Shown here piece by piece: positions 1-8,572 of a DNA stretch of 64,000 bases. The position numbers were made by a program, and so were the translations under genes. Position 1 is the stretch's first letter. Each line of letters begins with the position of its first letter. This DNA is from Streptomyces sp. CA-210063 (lineage in GTDB: Bacteria; Actinomycetota; Actinomycetes; Streptomycetales; Streptomycetaceae). Where the stretch lies: positions 2,790,001 to 2,854,000 of the forward strand of contig NZ_CP102512.1 in assembly GCF_024612015.1 (NCBI RefSeq). The letters are read 5' to 3'. The notes under the pieces were generated by a model. It was given only the letters and a program-made list of their open reading frames with translations. It was not told where the DNA came from and searched no databases.

Positions 1-1922
1 AGCACGAGCGCGCCGGTGCCGACACCGGCCGACGAGGAGTAGTCGTAGGACGGCTTGCCGCTGATGTCCGCGAGCGTGGCCTCGTACGAGGCGGCGGGCT
101 CGCCGGTGCGCGCGGTGAGGTCGACGCGGTCGAGGGTGACCTCGGCGTCGCCCTTGGCGAGGGTCAACCGGTGGGTGCCCGCCGGGAGTTGGACGGTGAG
201 GTCCTTCTTGGCGCGGTAGGTCCAGTTCTCGGTGGAGGGGTAGGTGACGGTGACCGGGTCGCCGCCGTCGACCAACAGTTTCTGGGTGGCGGGGGTCCCG
301 GACTGGTTGCCGTAGAGGATCGCCAGGTCGTACGTGCCGTCCTTCGGGACCGACACCGTGAAGTCGACCTTGCTGGTGGCCTGGTTGAGCGAGCCGACGT
401 CCTTGGTGCCGGAGGCCGCGTAGCCGTTGGCGTTGCTGACGGTGCCCTGGGTGTAGACCTTGCCGTCGGTGATCGCGGCGTCCTCGGCCTCGTAGGAGCC
501 GGTCCAGGGGGTGGAGACGGCGGAGGGGGTGCCGGAGCCGCCGGGGGTGAGGACGACGCGGTACGCGGACATCTTGTGCAGGCCCCGCAGCGGGACCGTC
601 ACCGTGCCGTCGTCCGCGATCCGCACCTTCGTCCGGGCGAGGACGCGCGGCGTGGCGTGCTGGCCCTCGTAGCCGGACCAGGCGGCCTCGGCGACGGTCG
701 CGGTGACGGTACGGCCGAAGAGGGACCGGGGGACCTTCTGGACGACGACGTCCGTGTCGCCGGCGGAGCCACCGAGCAGGACCTGGGCCTGGCGGCGGGA
801 GGCGTCGAGGGAGGCGAGACCCTGGAGGGTGTCGATGGTGTCGGCCTGCGGCGGGGTCACCTTGACGGTGTCGCCGGTCAGGCCGGCGTACCAGCGGAAG
901 AGCCACCAGCCGCCGTTGGGGATGTTGGAGCGGACGACGTTGCCGTCCATGTTCCCGGCGGCGTCCCAGTACGCCTGGTTGGCGTACACCTTGTTCCGCT
1001 CGAACATCGAGACCCACTGGACGAGTTGACCGGGGACGGAGAGGTCACGCCGGTTGGCGTACTCGTCGATGTTGATCGGCAGCGGGTCGATCCCCAACCG
1101 CCGCTCAATGGACCGGTAGTCGTCGTAGTGGCCCTGGAAGTCGCGGAGCGAACCCGAGCCCAGTTCGTGCCAGGTCATCACCTGGGGCAGCACGTTCTCC
1201 CGCTTGGCGAACGTGAGGAAGTCCGTGAGCAGACGGGTGTGGTAGCCGGCCTCGTTGGGGCCGGCGATCCGCGCGTCCGGGTCGATGGCTCGGATGCGCT
1301 CGTACACCGTCTTCCAGTCCCGGAAGAACCGGTCGCGGTTGACCTCGTACTGCGCCTGGTCGGCGACGTCGAGCTTGTACCAGATCTGGTCGGGCTCGTT
1401 GAACGGGATGTAGACGAAGCGGTCGCTGTTCGGGTCGGCCGCGACCTCCTTGACGATCTTGTCGACCTTGGGGAGGTAGTCGTCGATGCCGAGGTCCTCG
1501 TAGGGCCACTTGGCGTAGATGTCCTGCATCATCACGTTGATCTCGCCGCCGCCGTTGCGGAAGAACGACTTGGAGACGGTCAGCGCGTCGCCGTTGGGGT
1601 GCTGGGCGCCGCCCTCCGGCTTCTGCGAGATGCTGGTGATCTTCAGGGGGGCGAGGGCCGCGTCGCTGGGCACCCCGTCGTCGCTGAGCCCGTACAGCGC
1701 GCCGTTGGCGCCGAGCATCACCGGGCCCTCGGAGGCGGAGAGGTCGACGGTGAGGCGCTGCGGGTCGATGGGGGTACCTCCCGCTCGAGCGAAGTCGAGA
1801 GTGGGGGAGGCCGCCGCGGACGATCCGGTGGCGGGGAGGGTGCCTGCCATGGCGGTGACTCCAAGTAGTGCTGTGACCAGGGCGGTTCTCGATCGGGATC
1901 TCGTACCGGTGCGGGGGCTCAC
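1..1922 (-). CDS. Secreted clan GH-A glycoside hydrolase with C-terminal CBM-like modules (3' truncated by window edge)
   Basis: Probably a secreted polysaccharide-degrading enzyme; 640 codons are visible and the C-terminus lies outside the window. The GTG start is chosen because GGAGG lies nine bases upstream. A signal peptide covers about residues 1-38. The catalytic barrel shows the clan GH-A pair: NEP (E176, presumed acid/base) and IDEYA (E287, presumed nucleophile). After a beta-sandwich region comes a CBM35/CBM6-like module beginning YEAEDA, then a second module beginning YEATLADI. The GH39-like family is my best guess; the exact family and substrate are not assigned. It is last in the operon lacI - binding protein - two permeases - hydrolase, 16 bp after the permease stop, so it likely releases the sugar that the transporter imports. 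A dispersed repeat is embedded just after the signal peptide. Confidence 0.75.
   Translation of the reverse strand, partial: MSPRTGTRSRSRTALVTALLGVTAMAGTLPATGSSAAASPTLDFARAGGTPIDPQRLTVDLSASEGPVMLGANGALYGLSDDGVPSDAALAPLKITSISQKPEGGAQHPNGDALTVSKSFFRNGGGEINVMMQDIYAKWPYEDLGIDDYLPKVDKIVKEVAADPNSDRFVYIPFNEPDQIWYKLDVADQAQYEVNRDRFFRDWKTVYERIRAIDPDARIAGPNEAGYHTRLLTDFLTFAKRENVLPQVMTWHELGSGSLRDFQGHYDDYRSIERRLGIDPLPINIDEYANRRDLSVPGQLVQWVSMFERNKVYANQAYWDAAGNMDGNVVRSNIPNGGWWLFRWYAGLTGDTVKVTPPQADTIDTLQGLASLDASRRQAQVLLGGSAGDTDVVVQKVPRSLFGRTVTATVAEAAWSGYEGQHATPRVLARTKVRIADDGTVTVPLRGLHKMSAYRVVLTPGGSGTPSAVSTPWTGSYEAEDAAITDGKVYTQGTVSNANGYAASGTKDVGSLNQATSKVDFTVSVPKDGTYDLAILYGNQSGTPATQKLLVDGGDPVTVTYPSTENWTYRAKKDLTVQLPAGTHRLTLAKGDAEVTLDRVDLTARTGEPAASYEATLADISGKPSYDYSSSAGVGTGALV
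1769..1810. repeat. Dispersed Streptomyces-type palindromic repeat inside a coding region
   Basis: A GC-rich imperfect hairpin containing CTCGAGCGAAGTCGAG flanked by gggggtacctccc and agtgggggag. The pattern resembles a short repeat I recall from many Streptomyces intergenic regions. Here it lies in frame in the hydrolase gene and encodes roughly PTLDFARAGGTP between the signal peptide and the mature enzyme. Confidence 0.5.
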
Positions 1923-1938
1923 TGTGTTGGACCTCCAG

Positions 1939-2766
1939 TCATTTGACGGCTCCACTGGTGATTCCGGACACGATCTTTCGCTGGCCGACGAGGAAGACGG
2001 CGACCATCGGCAGGCTCATCACCACGACGTACGCGAAGACGAGATGCCAGTTGTTGAGGTAGAGCTGGGCGCTCGCGACCTTGTAGAGGTTGAGCGGGAG
2101 GGTGGCCCGGTCTCCGCCGCCGAGGACGAAGAAGGCGTAGAAGATGTCGCTCCAGGCGTAGAGCATCACCATGATCGTCGCGGTGGCGATGACCGGCCTG
2201 AGGAGCGGAAGGACGATCCGCGCGAAGATCCGGAACGGTTTCGCCCCGTCGATCCGGGCCGCTTCCTCCAGTTCCACGGGGATGGCGCGGATGAAGCCCG
2301 TCATGAAGAAGATCGACGTGGAGAGGTACATCCCGGTGTAGACGGCGATCATTCCGGGCCGGGTGCCCGCCAGACCGAGCTGCCGCAGCTCCATCACGAT
2401 GGTGATGACGGCCGGTGGCAGCAGCAGTCCGCTGATGCACAGCGCGTACGCCGCCGAGACCAGCTTGGACTTGCGGCGCGCGAAGACCCAGGCGGCGCCC
2501 GCGCCGAGGATCAGCACGAGGACCACCGAAGGGACCACGACGAGCAGGGAGTTGAGGAGGCCGCGCAGCATCTCGCCCTGGGCGACGGCGTCCTTGTAGT
2601 TGGTGCCGGGCTGCCAGTGCTCCGGCAGGTCCAGGTTCGGCTCGATGGCCTCCGCCTGCGGCTTGGCGGAGGTGACGAGGACCAGCCACAGGGGGACGCC
2701 GACGGCGAGCCCGGCGATGAGGAGGACGAGGGCCGGGCGGCCGTATCGCCACATCACCGTACTCAT
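1939..2766 (-). CDS. CUT1-family sugar ABC transporter permease (MalG-like)
   Basis: Inner-membrane permease of 275 residues for sugar uptake. It has about six hydrophobic segments and the EAA loop ELEEAARIDGAKPFRIFARIVLP that docks onto the ATPase, as in MalG-type permeases of the CUT1 family. Its ATG overlaps the stop codon of the upstream permease by four bases (ATGA), indicating translational coupling. No ATPase is encoded in this operon; Streptomyces CUT1 systems commonly share the MsiK ATPase encoded elsewhere. Substrate is inferred only from neighbours (secreted hydrolase, alpha-galactosidase), suggesting a galactose-containing oligosaccharide. Confidence 0.9.
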   Translation of the reverse strand: MSTVMWRYGRPALVLLIAGLAVGVPLWLVLVTSAKPQAEAIEPNLDLPEHWQPGTNYKDAVAQGEMLRGLLNSLLVVVPSVVLVLILGAGAAWVFARRKSKLVSAAYALCISGLLLPPAVITIVMELRQLGLAGTRPGMIAVYTGMYLSTSIFFMTGFIRAIPVELEEAARIDGAKPFRIFARIVLPLLRPVIATATIMVMLYAWSDIFYAFFVLGGGDRATLPLNLYKVASAQLYLNNWHLVFAYVVVMSLPMVAVFLVGQRKIVSGITSGAVK

Positions 2767-3686
2767 AGCAGCTGCTCCCTTCGCCGCAACCCGATGACCA
2801 GCGGGATCGCTACGGCGACCACGACCAGGAAGAGGACCAGGCTCATCGCGGAGGCCTGGGCGTACAGGCCCTGTCCGAAGATCCGGAACATGTAGATGTT
2901 GAAGACCTCCGTGGAGGCGGCGGGTCCGCCGCCGGTGGTGGCCTGCACGATGTCGAAGGTGTTCATCGAGCCGATGAGCGCCGTGGTGACGTTGAAGGTG
3001 AGGGCCGGCGCGAGCATCGGCCAGCGCACCGACCAGAAGGTCCGCCAGGGGCCGGCCCCGTCCATGCGCGCGGCTTCGAGCATGTCGCCCGGGATGCCCT
3101 TCAGTCCCGCCAGATAGATCAGCATCGACAGGCCCATCCACTTCCAGCCGTGGATGAGCGTGACGACGACGAGCGTCCAGGTCGTGGAGCCCAGCCAGGG
3201 AACGTCCGTGCCCAGCACGGAGTTGACCGCGCCGTCCTGGTCGAGGAGCGCCTGGAAGACGTAGCCCGTGGCGAGGGCCGAGATGAGCACCGGCAGGAAG
3301 AAGACGGCACGGAAGATCCGGTTGAAGCGGGTGTCGTCCTCCAGCAGCAGGGCCAGGACCAGCCCGAAGCCGTTCTGGAAGACCGCCGCGAGCAGGGCGT
3401 ACAGCAGGGTGGTGCGGATCGCGCGGACGAGGGTGCCGTCGTCGGCGATGGTCGTGAAGTTGTCGAGGCCGGTGAAGGCGATGTCCGGGTGGTAGGAGGA
3501 CCAATTGGTGAACGGGTAGTAGAAGTTGAGCAGGTTGGGCACCAGGAAGAAGCCCGCGAAGACGACGATCGCGGGGAGCGCGAACCACCAGGGGTGGTGC
3601 ACGGCGGCGCGGGGCAACCGCCCCACGCGCCGGGGTTCGCCTCTCGTGGGTGCCTGTTTGTTCGTACGTATGGCCGTGTCCGCCAT
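2763..3686 (-). CDS. CUT1-family sugar ABC transporter permease (MalF/UgpA-like)
   Basis: A 307-residue inner-membrane permease that pairs with the downstream MalG-like protein. The N-terminal 30 residues are basic and cytoplasmic, followed by six predicted membrane segments starting with WWFALPAIVVFAGFFLVP. The EAA motif is near residues 205-225 (GDMLEAARMDGAGPWRTFWSV). It follows the binding-protein gene after a 40-bp gap and overlaps the next permease by four bases, so the three form one transport operon. Confidence in family is high; the transported sugar is not determined. Confidence 0.9.
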   Translation of the reverse strand: MADTAIRTNKQAPTRGEPRRVGRLPRAAVHHPWWFALPAIVVFAGFFLVPNLLNFYYPFTNWSSYHPDIAFTGLDNFTTIADDGTLVRAIRTTLLYALLAAVFQNGFGLVLALLLEDDTRFNRIFRAVFFLPVLISALATGYVFQALLDQDGAVNSVLGTDVPWLGSTTWTLVVVTLIHGWKWMGLSMLIYLAGLKGIPGDMLEAARMDGAGPWRTFWSVRWPMLAPALTFNVTTALIGSMNTFDIVQATTGGGPAASTEVFNIYMFRIFGQGLYAQASAMSLVLFLVVVAVAIPLVIGLRRREQLL

Positions 3687-3726
3687 CGGAAGCCCTGTCT
3701 GTCCCTGGCCCTGCCTCTCCCTCCGG

Positions 3727-5055
3727 TCAGAAACCGGGCGCGCCCTGGGCCTTCGCCACCTGTGCGAACTGGTCCTGGATGGCCTGGGCGACCTGCTGCG
3801 GGCTCTTCTTGTCGAAGAGCATGTCGGCGAGGTAGAGGTGCGTGTCCGGGGCGACGATCGCCTTGGCCTGGAAGACGCCGATGGCGGTGGGCAGCGCCGC
3901 GACCTGGGCCTTCGACGTCTGCGGGAGCCCGTCCGGGGTGGGCACGGACGGCTGTACGGACGGGATCTTCATCGCCTTGATGTAGTCGGCGTAGTCGGGG
4001 CCGAGCCAGAAGGCGAGGAACTGGCGGGCCGCGTTCTGCCGCTTCTCGTCACCGGTCCTGAAGGCGACGACCCCGTTGGTCTGGTCGGGCGAATACAGGC
4101 CGGTGGCGGCGGAGTTGGCGATCGGGAACCAGCCGATCTTCTCGTCGATCTCCGCGGTGGAGTACTTGGCCTGCAACTGGCTCTGGAAGGAGGTGACGTT
4201 GAGGACCATGCCCGCCTCGCCCTTCCACAGCGCGTCGGCCTGCCCGGTGAAGGTGCCGGTCCGGTAGTTCTTCTGGGCGAGTCCCGCGTCGAGCAGCTTC
4301 TCCTTGTACTTCTTGATCGCGCCCACGACGACCGGGTCGGTCCACTTCTCCTTGTTCTCGTTCAGGTCCGCCCACCACTGCTTGTCGAGGTCGGTGAGCT
4401 GCACCTGCATCTGCCACTGGAGGGGCCACTTGTCGCCGCCGGCCTCGTAGAAGGCGGCCGCGTCGGTCTTGTCGGTGACCGTGTGCCCGAGGGCCAGCAG
4501 TTCGTCGTACGACTTCGGGAAGTCCTTCTCGGCGAGGCCGGCCTGCTTGAAGACGTCCTTGTTGTAGTAGACGCCGAGCATGGCGGGGCTGGTGACGATC
4601 GCCGCGTACCGCTTGCCGTCGATGATGCCGAGCGACTTCTCGGTGTCGCCGAGCTTGGATTCCCACGGCTCCCCGTCGAGGGTGAGGAGGTTCTGCCGCG
4701 GCTGGACGAAGGGGAGGGTGGAGATGGACGGCTGCCAGAACATCAGGTCGGGGCGGTCGCCGGAGGCGAGCTTGGTCGGCACGTTCTGCTCGTACAGGTC
4801 CGGGACCGCCTGGGTCTCCACCTCGGCGCCGGTGGCCTTCTCGAAGGCGTCGATGACCTGCTGGGGCGCGTTCACCGTGTTCTGCGCGGTCCACATGGTC
4901 AGCTTCACGCCGTCGAGGCGGGCGGTGGGGTCGACGGCCGCGTTCTTCGTGTCCGTGTCCGCGCCGGAGGTCCCCGCCGTGGGATCGCTGCACGCGGTGG
5001 CGGCCAGGCCGAGGGCGCAGATGAGGGCCAGCGTCGGGAGAGCTCTTGTCTTCAT
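3727..5055 (-). CDS. Extracellular sugar-binding lipoprotein of CUT1 ABC transporter
   Basis: Solute-binding protein family 1 (442 aa), exported and lipid-anchored. The signal peptide ends in the lipobox LAATAC, with C22 as the predicted lipidated cysteine, followed by a Ser/Thr/Gly-rich tether. The mature part has the typical bilobed SBP_bac_1 pattern (KLTMWTAQNTV near the N-terminus; GLYSPDQTNGVVAFR later). It stands 70 bp after lacI with its own GAAAGG ribosome-binding site and no obvious terminator between, so co-transcription from the lacI promoter is likely. It would deliver an oligosaccharide to the two downstream permeases. Confidence 0.9.
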   Translation of the reverse strand: MKTRALPTLALICALGLAATACSDPTAGTSGADTDTKNAAVDPTARLDGVKLTMWTAQNTVNAPQQVIDAFEKATGAEVETQAVPDLYEQNVPTKLASGDRPDLMFWQPSISTLPFVQPRQNLLTLDGEPWESKLGDTEKSLGIIDGKRYAAIVTSPAMLGVYYNKDVFKQAGLAEKDFPKSYDELLALGHTVTDKTDAAAFYEAGGDKWPLQWQMQVQLTDLDKQWWADLNENKEKWTDPVVVGAIKKYKEKLLDAGLAQKNYRTGTFTGQADALWKGEAGMVLNVTSFQSQLQAKYSTAEIDEKIGWFPIANSAATGLYSPDQTNGVVAFRTGDEKRQNAARQFLAFWLGPDYADYIKAMKIPSVQPSVPTPDGLPQTSKAQVAALPTAIGVFQAKAIVAPDTHLYLADMLFDKKSPQQVAQAIQDQFAQVAKAQGAPGF

Positions 5056-5125
5056 CGCGTGCCTTTCGAGAACAGGTGGTTCAGGGCAGGGCGAGATGCG
5101 GAACAGCTGTGCTCGTACGGGGCGT

Positions 5126-6166
5126 TCAGGTCTTGGCGGGCGGCGGCCCCGCGCTCTCCCGCACCACCAGTTCCGGTACGGAGACGGGGTGCGGAGCGAT
5201 CTGCGCGGACTCCTCCACCACCCCGTGCAGCAGGGCGAACGCGGCCCGGCCGAGGCCCGTGAAGTCCAGGCGCACGGTCGTCAGGGACGGGGTCAGATAG
5301 GCGGAGTGCGGGGCGTCGTCGAACCCGGCGACGCTCACCTCGCCGGGCACGGACCGCCCCGCCTCGTGCAGCGCGCGCAGCACACCGAGGGCGAGGTCGT
5401 CGTTGCCGCAGAGGATCGCGGTCACGGACGGGTCCGCGGCCAGCTTCGACCCGGCCGCGTGGCCGCCCGCCGGGCCCCAACTCCCCTGCAGCGGACGGGG
5501 TTCGGGCGCTCCGGCCTCGCGCAGCGCCTGCCGCCAGCCGGTGGTACGGGCGGCGCTGGTCCGCCGTGTGCTGGACGGGATCGCGACGTAGTGCACGGTC
5601 TCGTGGCCGAGGGAGAGCAGATGGCGGGTCGCCTCGTAGGCGGCCTCGCGGTCGTCGGTCCACACCCAGGGGCGGTCGCCGTCGGGCGTGGTCGCGGGGG
5701 TCTCGACGACGCCGACCACCGGTAGTTCGGCGGGGACCGCCCCGAGGGCCGCCACCCCGGCCGGATCGTAGGCGATCACGATCAGCCCGCCGCCCGCGTC
5801 CGCCGCCCGCTGCACCTCGGCGGCGACGGCGGCCTCGTCCGCCGATTCGAGGACACCGATCCCGACCGCGTACGACGCCGCGCGCGCCGCCTCCTCGACA
5901 CCCTGGAGGATCGAGGCGTAGCCGTAGTGCGTGGTGTTGGCGGTCAGCACGGTCACGGCCCGGCTACGGCCGCTGGCCAGCGCGAGCGCGGTGGCGTTCC
6001 GCCGGAACCCCAGCTCGTCGATGGCCGCCAGCACCCGCTCCCGCGTCGTGTGCTTGACGCTGGGGTGGCCGTTGATCACCCGGGAGACGGTCTGGTACGA
6101 GACCCCGGCGGCGGTCGCGACGTCCCGGATGCTCGCCGGGCGCCTTGTGTGACCGGTCACATTCAT
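5126..6166 (-). CDS. LacI-family transcriptional repressor
   Basis: A 346-residue DNA-binding regulator. The LacI helix-turn-helix SIRDVATAAGVSYQTVSRVIN lies at about residues 11-31, followed by the hinge helix (NATALALASGRS) and a periplasmic-binding-protein-like effector domain ending with the typical GFDDAPHSAYLTPSLTTV. The MNVTGH start is preferred over longer frames: there is no ribosome-binding site, but a TTGACG-17 bp-CACAAT promoter places the transcription start on the A of this ATG, so the mRNA is probably leaderless. Two identical TGTGACCGGTCACA palindromes overlap the promoter and codons 2-6, implying autoregulation and control of the divergent alpha-galactosidase and the downstream transporter. 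The inducer is probably a galactoside, by context only. Confidence 0.9.
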   Translation of the reverse strand: MNVTGHTRRPASIRDVATAAGVSYQTVSRVINGHPSVKHTTRERVLAAIDELGFRRNATALALASGRSRAVTVLTANTTHYGYASILQGVEEAARAASYAVGIGVLESADEAAVAAEVQRAADAGGGLIVIAYDPAGVAALGAVPAELPVVGVVETPATTPDGDRPWVWTDDREAAYEATRHLLSLGHETVHYVAIPSSTRRTSAARTTGWRQALREAGAPEPRPLQGSWGPAGGHAAGSKLAADPSVTAILCGNDDLALGVLRALHEAGRSVPGEVSVAGFDDAPHSAYLTPSLTTVRLDFTGLGRAAFALLHGVVEESAQIAPHPVSVPELVVRESAGPPPAKT

Positions 6167-6188
6167 GCCAGGATTGTGACCGGTCACA
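6148..6188. promoter_or_regulatory. Paired LacI-type operators (6148-6161 and 6175-6188)
   Basis: Two perfect copies of the 14-bp palindrome TGTGACCGGTCACA, 27 bp centre to centre (between two and three helical turns). They lie between the divergent lacI and alpha-galactosidase genes. The right copy overlaps the lacI -10 and spacer; the left copy covers lacI codons 2-6, so it fixes part of the protein sequence (VTGH). Assignment to the adjacent LacI protein is an inference from position and symmetry. Confidence 0.8.
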
Positions 6189-6201
6189 CAGAGGGCGTCA
6201 A
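6173..6201 (-). promoter_or_regulatory. Probable promoter of lacI giving a leaderless transcript
   Basis: On the minus strand TTGACG (6201-6196) and CACAAT (6178-6173) are separated by exactly 17 bp. The base six to seven positions downstream of the -10 is the A of the lacI ATG at 6166. One operator copy is buried in this promoter. Confidence 0.6.
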
Positions 6202-6282
6202 GAGAACGTAACGAGGGATTCACGCGGGCGCCTCCGGCGGTGGAGCGCGCACGGACGGGACGGCTCAGGAGGGGAAGCGACC

Positions 6283-8496
6283 TTGGACTCGGGCGCAAGC
6301 GACTTCGGCGGACGTGACCTGACGGACAGCGGCACTGGCCCCAACTCCGCGAAGGCGGCGTTCACTTGGGGGCATCCGGCGATCGAGACCGCGTTCGCGA
6401 CGGCCGCCGACGGAACGCTGCGGCTGGTCCGGCTGGGCCCCTCCGGTGATACGGCCGACCCTGAAGCAGCCCTTCCCCTCGTCGAGTTGACCGCGTTCGG
6501 GCAGGGCAGCGGGTGGTCGGGGCCCCGCTTCACCGGTACGGCCTTCGGGGCGCGGCTCGCGTACCGGGGTCACCGCTGTGACAGTGGCGCCGACTGGGAA
6601 CGGCTGACCGTCGAACTCCACGACACGGCAAGCGGGTTGACTGCCCTCGTCGAGCTGTCCTCCCCCACCGGGGTGGCCGTCCTGCGTTCCCGGGTGCGGC
6701 TCCGCAACGAAGGCACGGACCCCCTCGTCGTCCAGTCCGTCAGCAGCCTCCTCCTCGGCGGACTCCCCTCCCCGGGCGCCCTCGACGTGCATCGGGCGCG
6801 CAACGACTGGCTCGCGGAATGCCGTTGGTATGCCGAGCCGCTGCGCGACACCGTCGCCGACATCAGCGTGGACGTCCATCAGCACGACAGCCGGGCCGCG
6901 CTCGCCCTCACCGGGCGGGGCAGTTGGCCGAGCGACGGGCATCTGGCGATGGGGGCGCTCACGGAACGGGGTGGGAGCGGGGGCCGCGCGTGGGTCTGGC
7001 AGGTGGAGTCGCCGGCCGGATGGCGCTGGGACCTGGGGGAACGCGCGCACGGCACCTACCTGGCGGTGAACGGCCCGACCGACGCCGAGCACCAGTGGCG
7101 GGTACGGCTGGCGCCGGGCGAGGAGTTCACGACTGTGCCGGCCGCGCTGGCTCTCGGGGCCGGGCACGGTTCTGGAGGCGGCTCGGGGCTCGACGAGGCG
7201 CTGGGGGCTCTGACCGTGTACCGCCGGGCCGTCCGCCGCCCGCACCCCGACCATGTCACGCTCCCCGTCGTCTTCAACGACTACATGAACACGCTGATGG
7301 GCGACCCCACGACCGAGAAGCTGCTGCCGCTGATCGACGCGGCGGCGGACGCGGGCGCGGAGTACTTCTGTGTCGACTCCGGCTGGTACGACGACTCGGT
7401 GGACGGCGGCTGGTGGGACGGCGTCGGCGCCTGGCTGCCGTCGCCGCGCCGCTTCCCCGGCGAAGGAGCCGGCGGCGGCATCCGGGCCGTACTGGACCGG
7501 ATCCGGGAACGTGGCATGGTGCCCGGGCTGTGGCTGGAGCCGGAGGTCGTCGGTGTCCGCAGCCCGGTCGCGGCCGAGCTCCCGCCGGAGGCCTTCTTCC
7601 AGCGCGACGGTGTACGTCTGAGCGAACAGGGCCGCCACCAGCTCGACCTGCGCCACCCGGCCGCCCGCGCCCACCTCGACAAGACGGTGGACCGCCTCGT
7701 CGGCGACTGGGGCGTGGGCTATCTGAAGCTCGACTACAACATCGTGATCGACCCCGGCACCAGCGGCCCCGGCGACCTCTCCCCCGGCGCCGGCCTCCTC
7801 GGCCACGCCCACGCCTACCTGGACTGGCTCTCCGGCGTCCTGGACCGCTACCCGCGGCTGGTGATCGAGAACTGCGCCTCCGGCGGTATGCGCATGGACG
7901 GCGCCACCCTGGCCGTCGCCCAGCTCCAGTCCACCAGCGACCAACAGGACCCCCTCCGCTACCCGCCGATCGCCGCCGCCGCGCCCACGGCGGTACCGCC
8001 GGAGCAGGGCGCCGTCTGGGCCTACCCCCAGCCGGACCACGACGACGGCCTGATCACCTTCATCCTCGGCGGGGCGCTCCTGGGCCGCATGCACCTCTCC
8101 GGCCACCTCGACCGCATGACGGAGGGTCAACTCCGTCTCGTGCGGGACGCGGTGGACACGTACAAGTCGATCCGCGGCGATCTGGCGTGTGCGGTGCCGT
8201 TCTGGCCGCTCGGTATGCCGGGGTGGACGGACGAGTGGCCGGCGCTGGGGCTGCGGGTGCCGGGCGGACCGTCGTACCTCTCGGTGTGGCGGCGCGGTGG
8301 TGACTCCGAAGTGCGGCTGCCTGTAGCGCACTTGGCGGACCATGGCGGCCCCGTCCGAGCGGAGATCCTGCATCCGTCCGCAGCGCGGGCGGAGTCGGCG
8401 GCGGTCTGGGACCCGGACACCGGCGAACTGCGGGTGTCGCTGCCGCGCACCCCCGGCGTGCTGCTGATCCGGCTGACGCCTCAGGCCGGGGCGTAG
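6283..8496 (+). CDS. Alpha-galactosidase, glycoside hydrolase family 36
   Basis: Cytoplasmic enzyme (737 aa, no signal peptide) predicted to release terminal alpha-galactose from oligosaccharides such as melibiose, raffinose or galactomannan fragments. The sequence shows the GH36 architecture: N-terminal beta-supersandwich, then the barrel with WLEPEVVG, the nucleophile loop YLKLDYN (D484) and the acid/base segment STSDQQDP (D553), then a C-terminal beta domain. The TTG start is chosen because AGGAGGGG lies ten bases upstream; in-frame codons further upstream would run through the operators. It is transcribed divergently from lacI and is probably repressed by it. A bidirectional hairpin terminator follows. 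Confidence 0.88.
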   Translation: MDSGASDFGGRDLTDSGTGPNSAKAAFTWGHPAIETAFATAADGTLRLVRLGPSGDTADPEAALPLVELTAFGQGSGWSGPRFTGTAFGARLAYRGHRCDSGADWERLTVELHDTASGLTALVELSSPTGVAVLRSRVRLRNEGTDPLVVQSVSSLLLGGLPSPGALDVHRARNDWLAECRWYAEPLRDTVADISVDVHQHDSRAALALTGRGSWPSDGHLAMGALTERGGSGGRAWVWQVESPAGWRWDLGERAHGTYLAVNGPTDAEHQWRVRLAPGEEFTTVPAALALGAGHGSGGGSGLDEALGALTVYRRAVRRPHPDHVTLPVVFNDYMNTLMGDPTTEKLLPLIDAAADAGAEYFCVDSGWYDDSVDGGWWDGVGAWLPSPRRFPGEGAGGGIRAVLDRIRERGMVPGLWLEPEVVGVRSPVAAELPPEAFFQRDGVRLSEQGRHQLDLRHPAARAHLDKTVDRLVGDWGVGYLKLDYNIVIDPGTSGPGDLSPGAGLLGHAHAYLDWLSGVLDRYPRLVIENCASGGMRMDGATLAVAQLQSTSDQQDPLRYPPIAAAAPTAVPPEQGAVWAYPQPDHDDGLITFILGGALLGRMHLSGHLDRMTEGQLRLVRDAVDTYKSIRGDLACAVPFWPLGMPGWTDEWPALGLRVPGGPSYLSVWRRGGDSEVRLPVAHLADHGGPVRAEILHPSAARAESAAVWDPDTGELRVSLPRTPGVLLIRLTPQAGA

Positions 8497-8504
8497 CGGG
8501 ACCC

Positions 8505-8538
8505 GAGCCGGTGCCGCATGGGGGCACGGCACCGGCTC
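8505..8538. terminator. Bidirectional hairpin terminator between converging genes
   Basis: GAGCCGGTGCCG and CGGCACCGGCTC form a perfect 12-bp stem with a 10-base loop. It lies between the stops of the alpha-galactosidase (+) and the GH12 gene (-), so it can serve both. There is no poly-T run, as is usual in GC-rich actinobacteria. Confidence 0.7.
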
Positions 8539-8572
8539 TCTGGCCTCTGTACGGCTCAACCCCCGTCGAACG

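Noticed and set aside
6145..6282. Upstream in-frame start for the alpha-galactosidase
   Set aside because: It would lie on the operator and add a Cys/Arg-rich segment; the TTG at 6283 has a strong AGGAGGGG site.
5126..6298. Longer lacI start at 6298
   Set aside because: The extension crosses the promoter and both operators, has no homology to LacI proteins and lacks a ribosome-binding site.
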